DNA of 64,000 nt from Polychytrium aggregatum (lineage: Eukaryota > Chytridiomycota > Chytridiomycetes > Polychytriales): the NCBI RefSeq assembly GCF_025602895.1, contig NW_026516284.1, forward strand, positions 124,001 to 188,000, in the 5' to 3' direction. Position numbers and translations under genes: made by a program. Under the pieces are notes generated by a model. The model ran no database searches. It saw only the letters and a program-made list of their open reading frames with translations, and was not told where the DNA came from. Shown piece after piece: positions 22,711 through 32,369 of the stretch (positions are counted from its first letter, which is position 1; each line of letters begins with the position of its first letter).

Positions 22711-23564
22711 GATCGATGGAAGAGCTGTCGGCGAGGGCACCAGCGGAGGGGGTCGCAGCCGATCTGGCCAGAGCGAGAAAGTCACAAGAATCGGCTCGGC
22801 GTGCCAGATTTGGAATACCGATGGGGCAAGTTCGCTGTGGCTGAATCATCTCAGGCACTCGGTCGATCACGACCAAATTTGGGGATCAACCGCGGAATGA
22901 ATGGACACCGACTATGGCGAGCATCACTGGCCAGTATCGCTGGCGAGCATCATTGGCGAGCATCACTGGCGGAGTGCTCGATCCCCAATCGCAGTGGTAC
23001 CCGTCGTGCCCATTCACTCCATGCATCTCCCCCACACAGGGAAATGGCTTGACCCACTTGGCCGGGTGTGTGATATGATCCGTGCTTGCCCGAATGAGAC
23101 GGTGTGTCCCACTTTTTCTTCAACACGCTGTCGGAGTGCAGCATCAATGGCTTATTCACATAGAAAGCTTTGGTTGGATATGTACACGATACATGCAGTG
23201 AAGATATGGCACGAAGATATGGTGTGAAATGAAACGAAATGAAACGAAGGGTTGACAAGAAATAAACAGGGCTGCTGTCCAATGATGCCTCACTTGCGGT
23301 TGATGCCCATGGACGAACAAGGGCGAGGAGTATGGAAGAGTGACCCAGAACCACATGAGACATATCCAAATCGAACATGAGGTGACAAGAGGATCGCTAG
23401 ATGCTGCCTCATTGAAAGGCGAATACGACTTGGCGCGGAAAGAAAAGACGACTGCGAAGAACGAAGGAATGAAGCGTAGATTGTGGGATCGACGGCGGCC
23501 ACACCGAGATAAGCCTCGTGATGGCTCATTGCTGCTGAGACCCGAGACAGGATCTCAAGAGGAC
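22711..23564. other. Intergenic with a short GCGAGCATCACTGGC repeat
   Basis: The unit GGCGAGCATCACT and close variants recur about four times at 22917-22977. The rest holds no supported gene. It should contain the TraB promoter and the 3' region of the SH3 gene. Confidence 0.5.
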
Positions 23565-25618
23565 TCAGGCGTGATGCGCCGAGTCGGGCAGCGCAGGAAG
23601 ATAGCGCTCTTGTCCCAAAGGTCGAACACTGGAGAGTGAGATGACGCCGGATAAACCGGTAGTTTGGTTGAAGCCCTGTTGTTCGCGGCACGGACGGTTA
23701 GAGGCGGGCGTCCAGAATCAAGATCCCAGGTCTTCAGCGTCAGAAAATGGACAGCAACGGAACGTCAAGCTCTCCAAGTGGATGACTCCACCTGGATCAA
23801 AGCCACTGCTTGTTCAATGACAACAGCACTCTTTCGTCTCACCTGTGCGTGACCATTTTCAAAATCGTGCTCAATGACGATCACATCGCCGATATTGAGG
23901 GGAAGGTCTTTTGGATTGAACTTGGAGACATGCTCGACGGCAACATACTTTGGGGCATTCTGTGAGCTCTGCCTACCCACCGACGGGTTGTGGCTCGATG
24001 GGGAGGAGCTGGACTCAAATGGCTGCGACGGACCGCCAAATTGAGCCGGGTCCTGGATCCGTTGGAAGCTTCCGATTTGGAACTTGTCGTCAACATGAAC
24101 CGCCTCGCTCCGACTCGATGAAACGGATTCACGGTAATTTGGCGGACTTCCAGTATTGTAGAGTGGCTGAACAGGAACCACATCTGGGACACTTGAGGCA
24201 TACGAATACTGGGGCGATGTCGGATAGCTGGCTGGGTAGAGTTGGATGGTAGACTGGGGCAACACCTCTGGTGAAATGTACTGAGGAGAGTATTGCACCG
24301 GGGCGGCGGATGCAGCAATTGGAACGGCAGAAGGAGCGATAGGAGCGATAGGAGCGACAGAAGGAGCGGCATTGACGACAAAGGACGGAGGGTAGATGGA
24401 TTCGACAGGCTCGGCTTGGTACTGCGACTTGCGGGCCCTCTTCGATCGGCGCGAAAGCCAGACGAGCAGGCCAGCAACAAGGGCTACAAATACTGAGAGG
24501 CAAACGGCATGGGTGCCGGATGCCGCAGGGACCAGGCGACATTAGCCGAATGCTCCATCAAGATCACTCTGAGTGGCGCCATGTGTCCTTACCGACGGCC
24601 CCGGCTGCTATTCCGCTTATGAGCACGACATTGACATTGCTTTGTGTGTTGGTTGGGGTTGGGGTCGCCGATGGAGCCGATGGAGCTGTCGAGCTTGCCC
24701 TGGTGCCATTGGGAAAGCCCGAAGGAAGCGCCACGGTCGGATCGCTAAGCACGCCAATGACTCGATAAACGACAAACCCAGTTCCTGAGTCGGCGCCGTC
24801 GATTGTGCAGGCATTGGATGGCGTATCCCGGCCAACAATCTGGCATGTGTTGCATCCTGCATCGGCGCAAGCATAGAACTCGATTTGTCCACTGGTCGGA
24901 TTGTTGATGGTGATTGCAAAAGTGCCGTTGGCAACTTGAGTGCAAGAGGTGTACATGGGGACACGATTGACTTGAGTGATAGTACCGCAAGTGGAGTCAC
25001 CCAAAGAAAAAGTTTCGTAAAAGAAGTATGGGGTCTTGAAGCCTGGATCCCACAAGCTTTGGACAGGAGAGGTTGGAATGCAGAGTCAAGGGCATACAAG
25101 TCAATCACATCATGTCCACTCGGAGGATAGCAGGTCGCCAGACCGATGTGACGAACCAACTGAAAGGTTAAATTCGATGCAAACAAGCAGTCGTCTCCCG
25201 TAGCATGGGTATATCTGGGTGAAAGCTGCTGGCCAGTGTCATGATGGTACCTCGTGCTAGTGTAGTCCAAGGAGCTGTACGCCCCAGTAAAAAATCTACT
25301 TGTGCACGAATTGGGATTCACTGTTGAGTATTGGTTGAGTAGCTTGCAATTTTGCTTGCAAGTTGTGTCCAGCCCACAGTCGTATAAGTATATCGAGTTG
25401 TTGGCCGGGACAACGGTGGAGTACTGGCATGACTGGGTCGAGGTTGAGGTTGCTGGGAAGCACATACACCTATTGCTAGCCACAGCAAAGTCGCCCAGAT
25501 TGCTCACAATATCATAGTATGTGCTCCCCGAGGGCGCACATTGAGGGGCGATTCGGTTGGATGTGTGAGTGGTCATCCATTGGACGTTTGAAGGATTGAT
25601 TGGAATGGGGGTCGCCAT
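23565..25618 (-). CDS. Single-pass membrane protein with Cys-rich outer region and cytoplasmic SH3 domain
   Basis: Four exons fit in phase: 25618-25098, 25056-24593, 24493-23844 and 23675-23565, giving 581 residues. The first about 300 residues are Cys/Asn/Thr/Ser-rich with many N-glycosylation sequons and paired Cys (CGLDTTCKQNC, CADAGCNTCQIVG). A Thr/Pro/Ser stalk leads to a span (VVFVALVAGLLVWL) with a basic stop-transfer sequence RRSKRARK. The inner part has a Pro/Ala/Ile repeat, a Tyr/Ser/Pro region and a C-terminal SH3 domain (KYVAVEHVSKFNPKDLPLNI, then VIVIEHDFENGHAQ, then GFNQTTGLSGVISLSSVRP). The SH3 should bind Pro-rich partners, and the layout suggests a surface sensor linked to signalling or polarity. 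No signal peptide is visible after ATG 25618, and no acceptor allows an upstream exon. Exon 1 and 2 join by a 41-nt intron or a frame change. Confidence 0.68.
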
Positions 25619-25820
25619 CAGGGTCGGGTTTGCATATCAAGGGAAGGAGAGAGTGTGTCAAGCGGTATCTGAAGTGCCAAACTTCTTCAAGAGGCAAGGG
25701 CAAAGCTGATAAACTGCGGTGAATCTGATGAGGCCAAGTGCAAAGCTGGCTGGCAGTATTATCAGACAACGAGGGTGCTAGCTATCATGGAGAGCAACGT
25801 CCACCGGCCGGGCCTGGGGC

Positions 25821-25826
25821 TATATA
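25821..25826 (-). promoter_or_regulatory. Candidate TATA box of the SH3 membrane-protein gene
   Basis: The minus strand reads GAGCTATATAGCC, about 200 bp upstream of ATG 25618. A short upstream frame (ATG at 25788, eight codons then TGA) lies between it and the start and could act as an upstream ORF. Confidence 0.4.
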
Positions 25827-26348
25827 GCTCGGGGCGCTGTCACGATGGCACAACTTGCACACCGCGAGTTTGTGCCTGCCCTGGGTCTGGACCTGGGTCG
25901 AGGTGGGGGGGATTTTCACTGTGATCGATAAGTGCAAGCTGTCATCCGGCGTTGATACGAGGTACTTTTGCGGGCTGTGGTGAAGACCGGCCCCACAGAA
26001 TTTCCAAAATAAGCGGGGGCTGGACCCGGGCCGCGACATGGTGAACCACGGATGGTCACGCTGATTCATGTTTCAGCAGAAAGAATCAGGGCTGGTCTCG
26101 ATGACGATAGCACGCCGCTTGGAGGCATCCTGACTCGTTGTGAGAATGGCCGGTGGCTGAAGCAGGCTCATGCAAGAAGAAAGCCGGAATAGTCGCGATG
26201 CCAGAATCATCGCAGTCGCAGATGAGCGGGTCGTCAGCGGGAAGCTGCTCGCTCGTCACCGGCGTTGCTGCTCTCAGTCCTCAACAGCAAATTCGTCTTG
26301 AATAGCTTATGGATCTCACAGACGAATCTTCATGGGCGATAAGTTAAT

Positions 26349-26412
26349 GCGATATATTGCGATATATTGCGATATATTGCGATATATTGCGATATATTGC
26401 GATATATTGCGA
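26349..26412 (+). repeat. 10-bp tandem repeat (GATATATTGC)
   Basis: About six perfect head-to-tail copies of a 10-bp unit. A Cys-rich or Ile/Tyr-rich translation in the surrounding frames is a by-product. Confidence 0.95.
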
Positions 26413-26420
26413 TGTACCAA

Positions 26421-26571
26421 CCGCATCCACTGCATCCACTGCATCCACTGCATCCACTGCATCCACTGCATCCACTGCATCCACTGCATCCACTGCATCC
26501 ACTGCATCCACTGCATCCACTGCATCCACTGCATCCACTGCATCCACTGCATCCACTGCATCCACTGCATC
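26421..26571 (+). repeat. 9-bp tandem repeat (TGCATCCAC), about 16 units
   Basis: The array of a 9-bp unit is nearly perfect. Because 9 is a multiple of three, all six frames stay open and give artificial tripeptide repeats. It starts 9 bp after the 10-bp array. Confidence 0.95.
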
Positions 26572-26874
26572 GAGAGCACACATATAGGGTGTCGCACTCG
26601 TTGGCCGGACAGACCGGCGGATCCATGCTGGCCCTTGCTTCTCTGGGGGCAATGCAAACGGCAATTGAACCTTCGCCGAGTGATCAAATGCGCATTTACC
26701 AACCCAGACACAGGGATACAGGGCACGCCGCCACGATGGGGCTATATGGGCAGACATAACTTGCCCTGCCTCTATCCGAAGACGATGTGTATTTGATGCT
26801 GTCAAGCCGGCTGACATGGTTTCCGGGATATGCTGACACTGCTGCCGAGGCCCCGCGAGTCCGAGTCATATATA

Positions 26875-27357
26875 TCATGCATCGAGCTCGTTGCCGCCAA
26901 AGTCTCGCCGCGGGCCCTTGACATCCAGGTTGCTGGGCTGTCTTGACACCCACACCCGGGCATCGACCACTTTGACATCGAAGCAGTCAAGGATGGTTCG
27001 AGAGTTCTCGCAGGTTCCTGTCGTGACATCATATGTCCATCCGTGCAGGTGGCAGGTAATTGCGGTTCCCCAGATGATCCCCATGTCTTCAATGTCTGTG
27101 ACGACGCCTTTGTGGAGGGGAGCGCCCTGATGAGGGCAGATGTTCAGAACTGCGTGAAACTTGGTCTTGGGCCCATCTTTGGCGGTTGTGTCGATCTTGT
27201 GGATAAGATTGACTCGGCGCTTCGGATCGTCGGCGAGAGGAACAGGCGTGCACGAAGCGGTCTTGCCTTCGGGGATGGCAAAGTCTTCGACAGAGCCGAC
27301 GCAAAAGTACCTGGCCTCGAGGCTGCCCTCGACGGCATCGTCTTGTTGGGGAGCCAT
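26875..27357 (-). CDS. Rieske [2Fe-2S] domain protein
   Basis: A single exon gives 160 residues from ATG 27357. The Rieske cluster-binding boxes are complete: ICPHQGAPLHKG (Cys-x-His) and ITCHLHGWTYDVTTG (Cys-x2-His), 20-odd residues apart, so a [2Fe-2S] cluster held by two Cys and two His is expected. The protein is just the Rieske fold with short flanks and no oxygenase catalytic domain, so it resembles stand-alone Rieske ferredoxins that pass electrons to an oxygenase or reductase. No targeting peptide is obvious. The physiological partner cannot be read from the context. It is divergent from the cyclophilin gene, about 300 bp away, with E-box motifs and a minisatellite between them. Confidence 0.85.
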   Translation of the reverse strand: MAPQQDDAVEGSLEARYFCVGSVEDFAIPEGKTASCTPVPLADDPKRRVNLIHKIDTTAKDGPKTKFHAVLNICPHQGAPLHKGVVTDIEDMGIIWGTAITCHLHGWTYDVTTGTCENSRTILDCFDVKVVDARVWVSRQPSNLDVKGPRRDFGGNELDA

Positions 27358-27425
27358 GGCGATTGAGTGCAGACGGGGCCGACACGGCGCTTGGGACACG
27401 ACCTGGCATCAAATCGGCGAGGTAT

Positions 27426-27455
27426 CACGTGCGATCGATCACGTGCGATCACGTG
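27426..27455. promoter_or_regulatory. Cluster of three CACGTG E-boxes in a divergent promoter
   Basis: CACGTG occurs at 27426-27431, 27440-27445 and 27450-27455, each preceded by T or GAT. They lie about 70-100 bp upstream of the Rieske ATG (27357) and 205-235 bp upstream of the cyclophilin ATG (27661). CACGTG is the site of fungal bHLH factors such as Cbf1 and Pho4. Binding here is inferred from the motif only. Confidence 0.5.
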
Positions 27456-27471
27456 GGGAAACGATGAAAGA

Positions 27472-27580
27472 GAGACCAGCCGAGACCAGCCGAGACCAGC
27501 CGAGACCAGCCGAGACCAGCCGAGACCAGCCGAGACCAGCCGAGACCAGCCGAGACCAGCCGAGACCAGCCGAGACCAGC
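27472..27580 (+). repeat. 10-bp tandem repeat (CGAGACCAGC), about 11 units
   Basis: Nearly perfect array placed between the divergent Rieske and cyclophilin genes, just beside the E-box cluster. It lies upstream of the cyclophilin start and does not enter either coding region. Confidence 0.95.
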
Positions 27581-27660
27581 CACGGCCCTTCAAGTGCGAG
27601 CCACCCGGATCAAGGCGATCCTTGCGCTCCTTCGCATCGACTTGATCCTGAATCCCCGCC

Positions 27661-29592
27661 ATGCCCAAGTAAGCATCTGGTTCTGTTTGGCGACGGCGGC
27701 CTCGGTGACCTCGCTCTTAGACTTACTTCCTTCGACCCCTCGCCAGCCCTCGCTGCTTCTTGGACATCTCTATCGGCAACGTCTCCGCCGGGAGAATCGT
27801 CGTCGAGCTCTATGCTGACGTCGTGCCCAAAACGGCAGAGAACTTCAGGGTCCTCTGTCGAGGCGACTCGGCAAAGCGGGCCAGCAACGGACAGCCCCTG
27901 CACTACAAGGGCAGTGGCTTCCATAGAGTCATCAAAAACTTTATGATCCAGGGCGGCGGTAAGCACGACAGCAAGAGCAGTGCTGCTTCGATGCAGGCTG
28001 GGGCAATCGCAACGCCTCAGATCGCAGCGTCCCAGATCGCAACGCCCCAGATCGCTTGAATGCGTCCCAGTGCGCCGCCATCGTGCACGGCCCACGCAGC
28101 GTCGGGGCTTAAGGCTATGCGATCAAGTCTGTGTGTGGCGGCCGGCAATCCAACTCAGGCCCCTGTTCGCACTCGCTCCTCAGACTTCACCAACCACAAT
28201 GGAACCGGCGGCGAATCGATCTACGGCGAAAAGTTCCAGGACGAAAACTTCCAGCTCAAGCACACCAAGCCCGGTCTTCTCTCCATGGCCAATGCCGGTA
28301 CCAACACCAATGGAAGGTAGCTTTCGTACAACGTCGTGGCCGCTGGTCTGAAGCATGCGTGGGCACCCGGCTGTCGTTGCAACTCCATCCAGCGGTTGAC
28401 CCCCCATGTCACATATCCACCCTATAGCCAGTTCTTCATCACCACCGTTCCAACTCCTCATCTGAACGACAAGCATGTCGTCTTTGGTCAAGTCGTAAAG
28501 GTGAGCTGTAGCTTTATCCGGAACACATCGTGGCACCAGCGCCATCTCAATGTCCTCATCTTGGCGCCGGGGACAAACAGCGCCTGCCCTCATGTACAAG
28601 CACTCCTGATTTGCAGCGGTGAATCATCGAGCCTGTAGTCTCGCTCGAATAATGCCGCCCATCTCAGCTACAGCTGATGCCGCAACTGACCAAGTCCGTC
28701 GCTCTCTCCAGGGCATGAATATTGTTCGCCGAATCGAGCATCTGCCCACCTCCAACGACCGCCCCAACGATCCTGTCAGCATCGTGAACTGCGGTGAGCT
28801 GGCCGAGGGCGAGGACGACGGCATTCCGTCCCCAGTCGATGGGGATATCTATGAAGACTACCCAGAGGACCACCCGGGCGACCATCCCGTCGAGGAAATG
28901 GTCAACATCGCGGGCGAACTCAAGACCGTCGGTACGACGCACTTCAAGAAGGGCGATTTCAAGGAGGCTGCTGAGAAATATCTCAAATCTGTGCGATATC
29001 TCAACGATCTGCACCCGGCTCCCCAGGAAGCCAACGATCAGGACTTTCCTGCAGAACAAAAGAAGCTGTATTTCCAGCTTAAGGTTTCATGCCTGCTAAA
29101 CGCCGCGATGGTAGGTCGATTTGTCCGCGAATCGGGAATGATTTGATATGTGTCGCTCAGTGCTCGTCTTTGGGTGGGATTATGCGTTGCAGAAAGCTGT
29201 GATCCGGCCATTTCTTCGTTCCTGTTCAGTCGCTGACGGCCCAATTGTCTCTTTGTCCCAATCTGTCGGCGTCCATTCCCCAGTGCTATCTGAAGGTCAG
29301 CAACTGGGCTGGCGCTATCGACGCCTCAAGCAAGGTCCTTAACCTGGCCAGTGCCCTCGCCAGCCACGCCGAACTTGCGTTGACTCCGTCAGATGTTTGT
29401 AAGGCCCGCTTCCGTCGCGGACAGGGCCGTGTCAAGAACGGCGAGCCGGATCTGGCCCTTGAGGACTTTGCCGAAGCCAACAAGCTGTCGCCCGACGACA
29501 AGCTGATTGAGCGTGAGCTGAAGATGGTCCAGAAGTTCCTGAAGGAGCGTGATGAGAAGCAGAAGCGAGCCTATGCCAAAATGTTTGCTTGA
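27661..29592 (+). CDS. CPR6: CYP40-type cyclophilin with TPR domain (Cpr6/PPID)
   Basis: Six exons fit in phase: 27661-27668, 27747-27958, 28184-28316, 28428-28500, 28712-29110 and 29284-29592, giving 377 residues. The first coding exon is only 8 nt (ATG CCC AA). The N-terminal cyclophilin domain is complete ([57 protein letters not shown]) and should have cis-trans prolyl isomerase activity. The Arg of FHRV and the QFFIT motif of the active site are present. The C-terminal half has TPR helices ([50 protein letters not shown]). CYP40 proteins bind the C-terminal MEEVD of Hsp90 through these TPRs and act as co-chaperones in the cytosol. Confidence 0.92.
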
Positions 29593-30219
29593 GCGAGACC
29601 AAGATCTCCTTTTAGGCTGGCGATCCCAACACCACCAAAATACATGATCTCTCGTTGCCGCAGCCGTTGACCCGATCCAACGCCACTGGCTTATTGCCCT
29701 CATAATCAACACCCAGCGACGATAAATGCAAAAGTCTTGGAAATATGCGCAGTGGGGTGCATCGGATGGAGATCAGCGGGCTGATGGAGAGAGGCGCCTC
29801 AGACTCGTCGAGTGGCACCATCGCCTTCGAGCCCTGCCCGCGACTGGAGTCGGTGCGATCCCAATGTGACAAGTTCCTGCATCAGAACACGCGGTTGAGG
29901 ACGATGGATACAACCCGTGCAGAGCGCAACGGGGGAGTGCCATTTGCGTGATTCCGCAATTCCGCAATTCAGCCGCTGCCTTGAAGCGCATCCCTTCTTG
30001 CTTCCACGGGGCATTTCCAGAGCCAGCCGCAATTGTTTGGCCATGGTGGGCGATGAGTGGGTGTATTCACGACTCAGAAAAAGTGATACACACACGCGGT
30101 GCTATGTTTCGTTTCGAATGGGCTGTGGGCGTGTATTCAGGATCCGGATTAAAGCGGGGAGAGTCCTGCTCGTTTCTAGGGTTGACGCATCTTCCTCTTT
30201 TGATCTGCTTGCAGGTGGT
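29593..30219. other. Intergenic, no supported gene
   Basis: Region between the converging 3' ends of the cyclophilin gene (+) and HUT1 (-). Only a direct duplication GATTCCGCAATTCCGCAATTC near 29950 was noticed. Confidence 0.55.
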
Positions 30220-31278
30220 CTACTCGGCCTTTTTGAGCTTCTTGGCTGCTTTGTTGGCACTGGCTGAGGATGGCGACCCGGCGGCTGGCTTCTTGGCCTC
30301 CAATTTCCTGGAACCTCCTGAAGACGGCTTGGCGTAGGCTTCAACGGCGATTCCAAGGAAAACGATGCCGACGGCCACCCACTGGCCCAACGACAGCTTA
30401 TGGCTGTAAACAAACAGACTCAACAGGATCGAAAACATCTTTCGGGTAACAGTGACGGTGACGAGCGAGAGCGATCCGAAACGCTCGAGCGTGTGGTAGA
30501 TGAAACACTGTCCAATCGCGCCGCAAAGTCCAAACAGGACCACGTCGAGCATAACCCTTGGAAAGAGCGAGCAAAAGACCAAAGCATTCCGCAGCTCGGC
30601 GGAGTACGGATTGAGGAGCAGATACAGAATCATGAGGATGGACGAGAAAAAGTTCATAAATGTCATCATCTGGGTTCCCGAGACCTTGTACTTGTGGAAG
30701 ACCTGGTCCTGGGTGGAATTCGTGGCGCCGTCGACAAACAGGTTGATGGACAGGAGAAACAGTCCCCAGAGCGAGCTGGCAGCCGCACCGCGCTTGTGGG
30801 TGCCCTCCTGCTCATGCAGCATCATAAAGGCCGAGACGCCAACGGTCACCAGCAGCACAACGAGGTACTTGTACGGGGGAAAGGTCTTGCGGTAGATCAC
30901 AAAGTTCATGATCATCACTGGGATAAGCTTGCATGACTTGCCGAGGATCATGGTTGGGTAGTCGATGTGGCTCAGGGCCATGTATCCGAAAGGCGAGCCG
31001 CTCGAGTTGAGGATCGAGAGCTGGACGTATTTTTGGATGAGCTCGGAGGAGGGGCGCCCCAGATCGGATCCTTTGATTCTCAGGAACACATATCCAACGA
31101 CAGAGGCCAGAAGAGCCTGAACGACATTAAGGACGATGAAGTACTTGAAGAATTGTCGCTCGCCGTCCGGGGTAACATATGGCTGTTTGGTGACCCGCTC
31201 TTGAACAAGTCCCCACGTCAGGAAGCAGGCGTAGATGCCAATGACGCAAAAGGCCAATTCGGCGTAGGCTCTGGACAT
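30220..31278 (-). CDS. HUT1: ER nucleotide-sugar transporter Hut1 (SLC35B1 family)
   Basis: A single exon gives 352 residues. It has about ten hydrophobic spans and the family's typical motifs: an N-terminal GIYACFLTWGLVQERVT, QYVQL-like SILNSSGSPFGYMALSHIDY, TMILGKSCKLIPVMIMN, LLSINLFVDGATNSTQDQVF, GAIGQCFIYHTLERFGSLSL and TVTRKMFSILLSLF. The protein ends KKLKKAE, where KKAE is a perfect KKxx ER-retrieval signal. That supports residence in the ER membrane. Fungal Hut1 is described as a UDP-galactose transporter and human SLC35B1 as an ER ATP/ADP exchanger, so the real substrate is open. Length and motifs match the family without gaps. Confidence 0.92.
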   Translation of the reverse strand: MSRAYAELAFCVIGIYACFLTWGLVQERVTKQPYVTPDGERQFFKYFIVLNVVQALLASVVGYVFLRIKGSDLGRPSSELIQKYVQLSILNSSGSPFGYMALSHIDYPTMILGKSCKLIPVMIMNFVIYRKTFPPYKYLVVLLVTVGVSAFMMLHEQEGTHKRGAAASSLWGLFLLSINLFVDGATNSTQDQVFHKYKVSGTQMMTFMNFFSSILMILYLLLNPYSAELRNALVFCSLFPRVMLDVVLFGLCGAIGQCFIYHTLERFGSLSLVTVTVTRKMFSILLSLFVYSHKLSLGQWVAVGIVFLGIAVEAYAKPSSGGSRKLEAKKPAAGSPSSASANKAAKKLKKAE

Positions 31279-31549
31279 GGCGAGACAGTCAATGGGCTGG
31301 GATGGAGGGCGAGGCGGGGATTGGGCCGGATGGGAGCGGGTCCTCGATAGATCAGAATCGGACTGGGGACCCGATTACTGCAGAGGCGATGGGACGTGGG
31401 CGGCTTGGTTCGCAGGACGAGACCGGATGCAAGTGAGGCAACGCCGCGAAAAGCGGCCTGAAACCAGAGGTTCTATATGCGACGAACGGACCAATCAGCG
31501 GATGCCAAATCTGTGTGCAACCGAGATAGGCCGACACGGCGAGGCGCTC

Positions 31550-31550
<1 letters not shown>

Positions 31551-31600
<50 letters not shown>
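31551..31600 (+). repeat. 6-bp tandem repeat (GGTCTC)
   Basis: About eight copies of a 6-bp unit, upstream of HUT1 and outside coding sequence. Confidence 0.9.
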
Positions 31601-31675
31601 CACAATCGACCTGAACCCTGGGAACGTGCTCTGCATCGGTTGCGGGCTCATCAAGAGTGACAGGGCCGTTCAGAG

Positions 31676-31740
31676 CATACCCCGCAATATACCCCGCAGC
31701 ATACCCCGCAGCATACGACGCAGCATACCCCGCAGCATAC
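31676..31740 (+). repeat. Tandem repeat of CATACCCCGCAG
   Basis: About five imperfect copies of a 12-bp unit (some changed to CATACGACGCAG or AATATACCCCGC). Confidence 0.9.
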
Positions 31741-32369
31741 TCTGTAGTGTATTTGTTGGTCGTCATGCATGCTTCCACAAAAGTGGCCAGGCATGGAGTC
31801 TATGTGTTGGGCCAGTACACAACCCGACATGCCACATACAAAATCAGTGCACTCGGGCTTGTTCAAAGCTGGGCTCTGCTCCACTTGAGACACCGGTGTA
31901 TTCAAGCGGGCTTGGGTTGTGGCTTCTGTAGAGTGGCAGGGCGACGCAAATGGCTGGATTCAAGAGTGTCCCCGAACCACCCGCTGTCGATGGCGTCACC
32001 CAAGCTTGAGCTTGCCTGGTCACAATCTGCAAACTAGTGCTCCTACGACGTCACTTGAAGCACACTTGAGTGCAAATGAACATAACTTGATCGCCCTGGT
32101 CTTGGCTTGCAGCTCTCCCAGCACTCTGCACAAGTCAACCATCGTGGCTCGTGAGGCTCTGTCGAGATCGCAGAAAGTCTCGGTACCCCACTACCTGATA
32201 TCCAGGCTGGTTTCCGAGTCAGCAACTTCATCCGTCTCCGGCGGAGTATCGACTGAAACTATCGACCCATATATCCATCCGTCCATCAGCCTCTCTGTGC
32301 CTCCATCGATCCACCCATCTGTCTGTATCCCTGCGCTGGCTCGCTTCTGGTGTCTGGACCTATTATAGA

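Larger units (their letters stand above)
25827..26874. other. Intergenic, repeat-bearing; no supported gene
   Basis: Apart from the two tandem arrays listed separately, I see no coding signal. Frames through the arrays are artefacts of 9-bp and 10-bp units. Confidence 0.55.
31279..32369. other. Intergenic with two short tandem repeats; no supported gene
   Basis: The divergent interval between HUT1 (-) and the membrane-protein gene at 32370 (+). It should hold both promoters. TATTATAGA sits immediately before ATG 32370, too close to be a TATA box. Confidence 0.5.

Noticed and set aside
26341-26571. CRISPR array or telomere-like repeat
   Set aside because: Units are directly abutting with no unique spacers, so not CRISPR; the motif is not a TTAGGG-type telomere repeat and the genome is eukaryotic.
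26330-26817. Frames of repeated tripeptides (e.g. Cys-Ser-Gly, Ala-Val-Asp, Ala-Ser-Thr)
   Set aside because: They come from a 9-bp minisatellite that keeps all six frames open; there is no gene signal outside the array.
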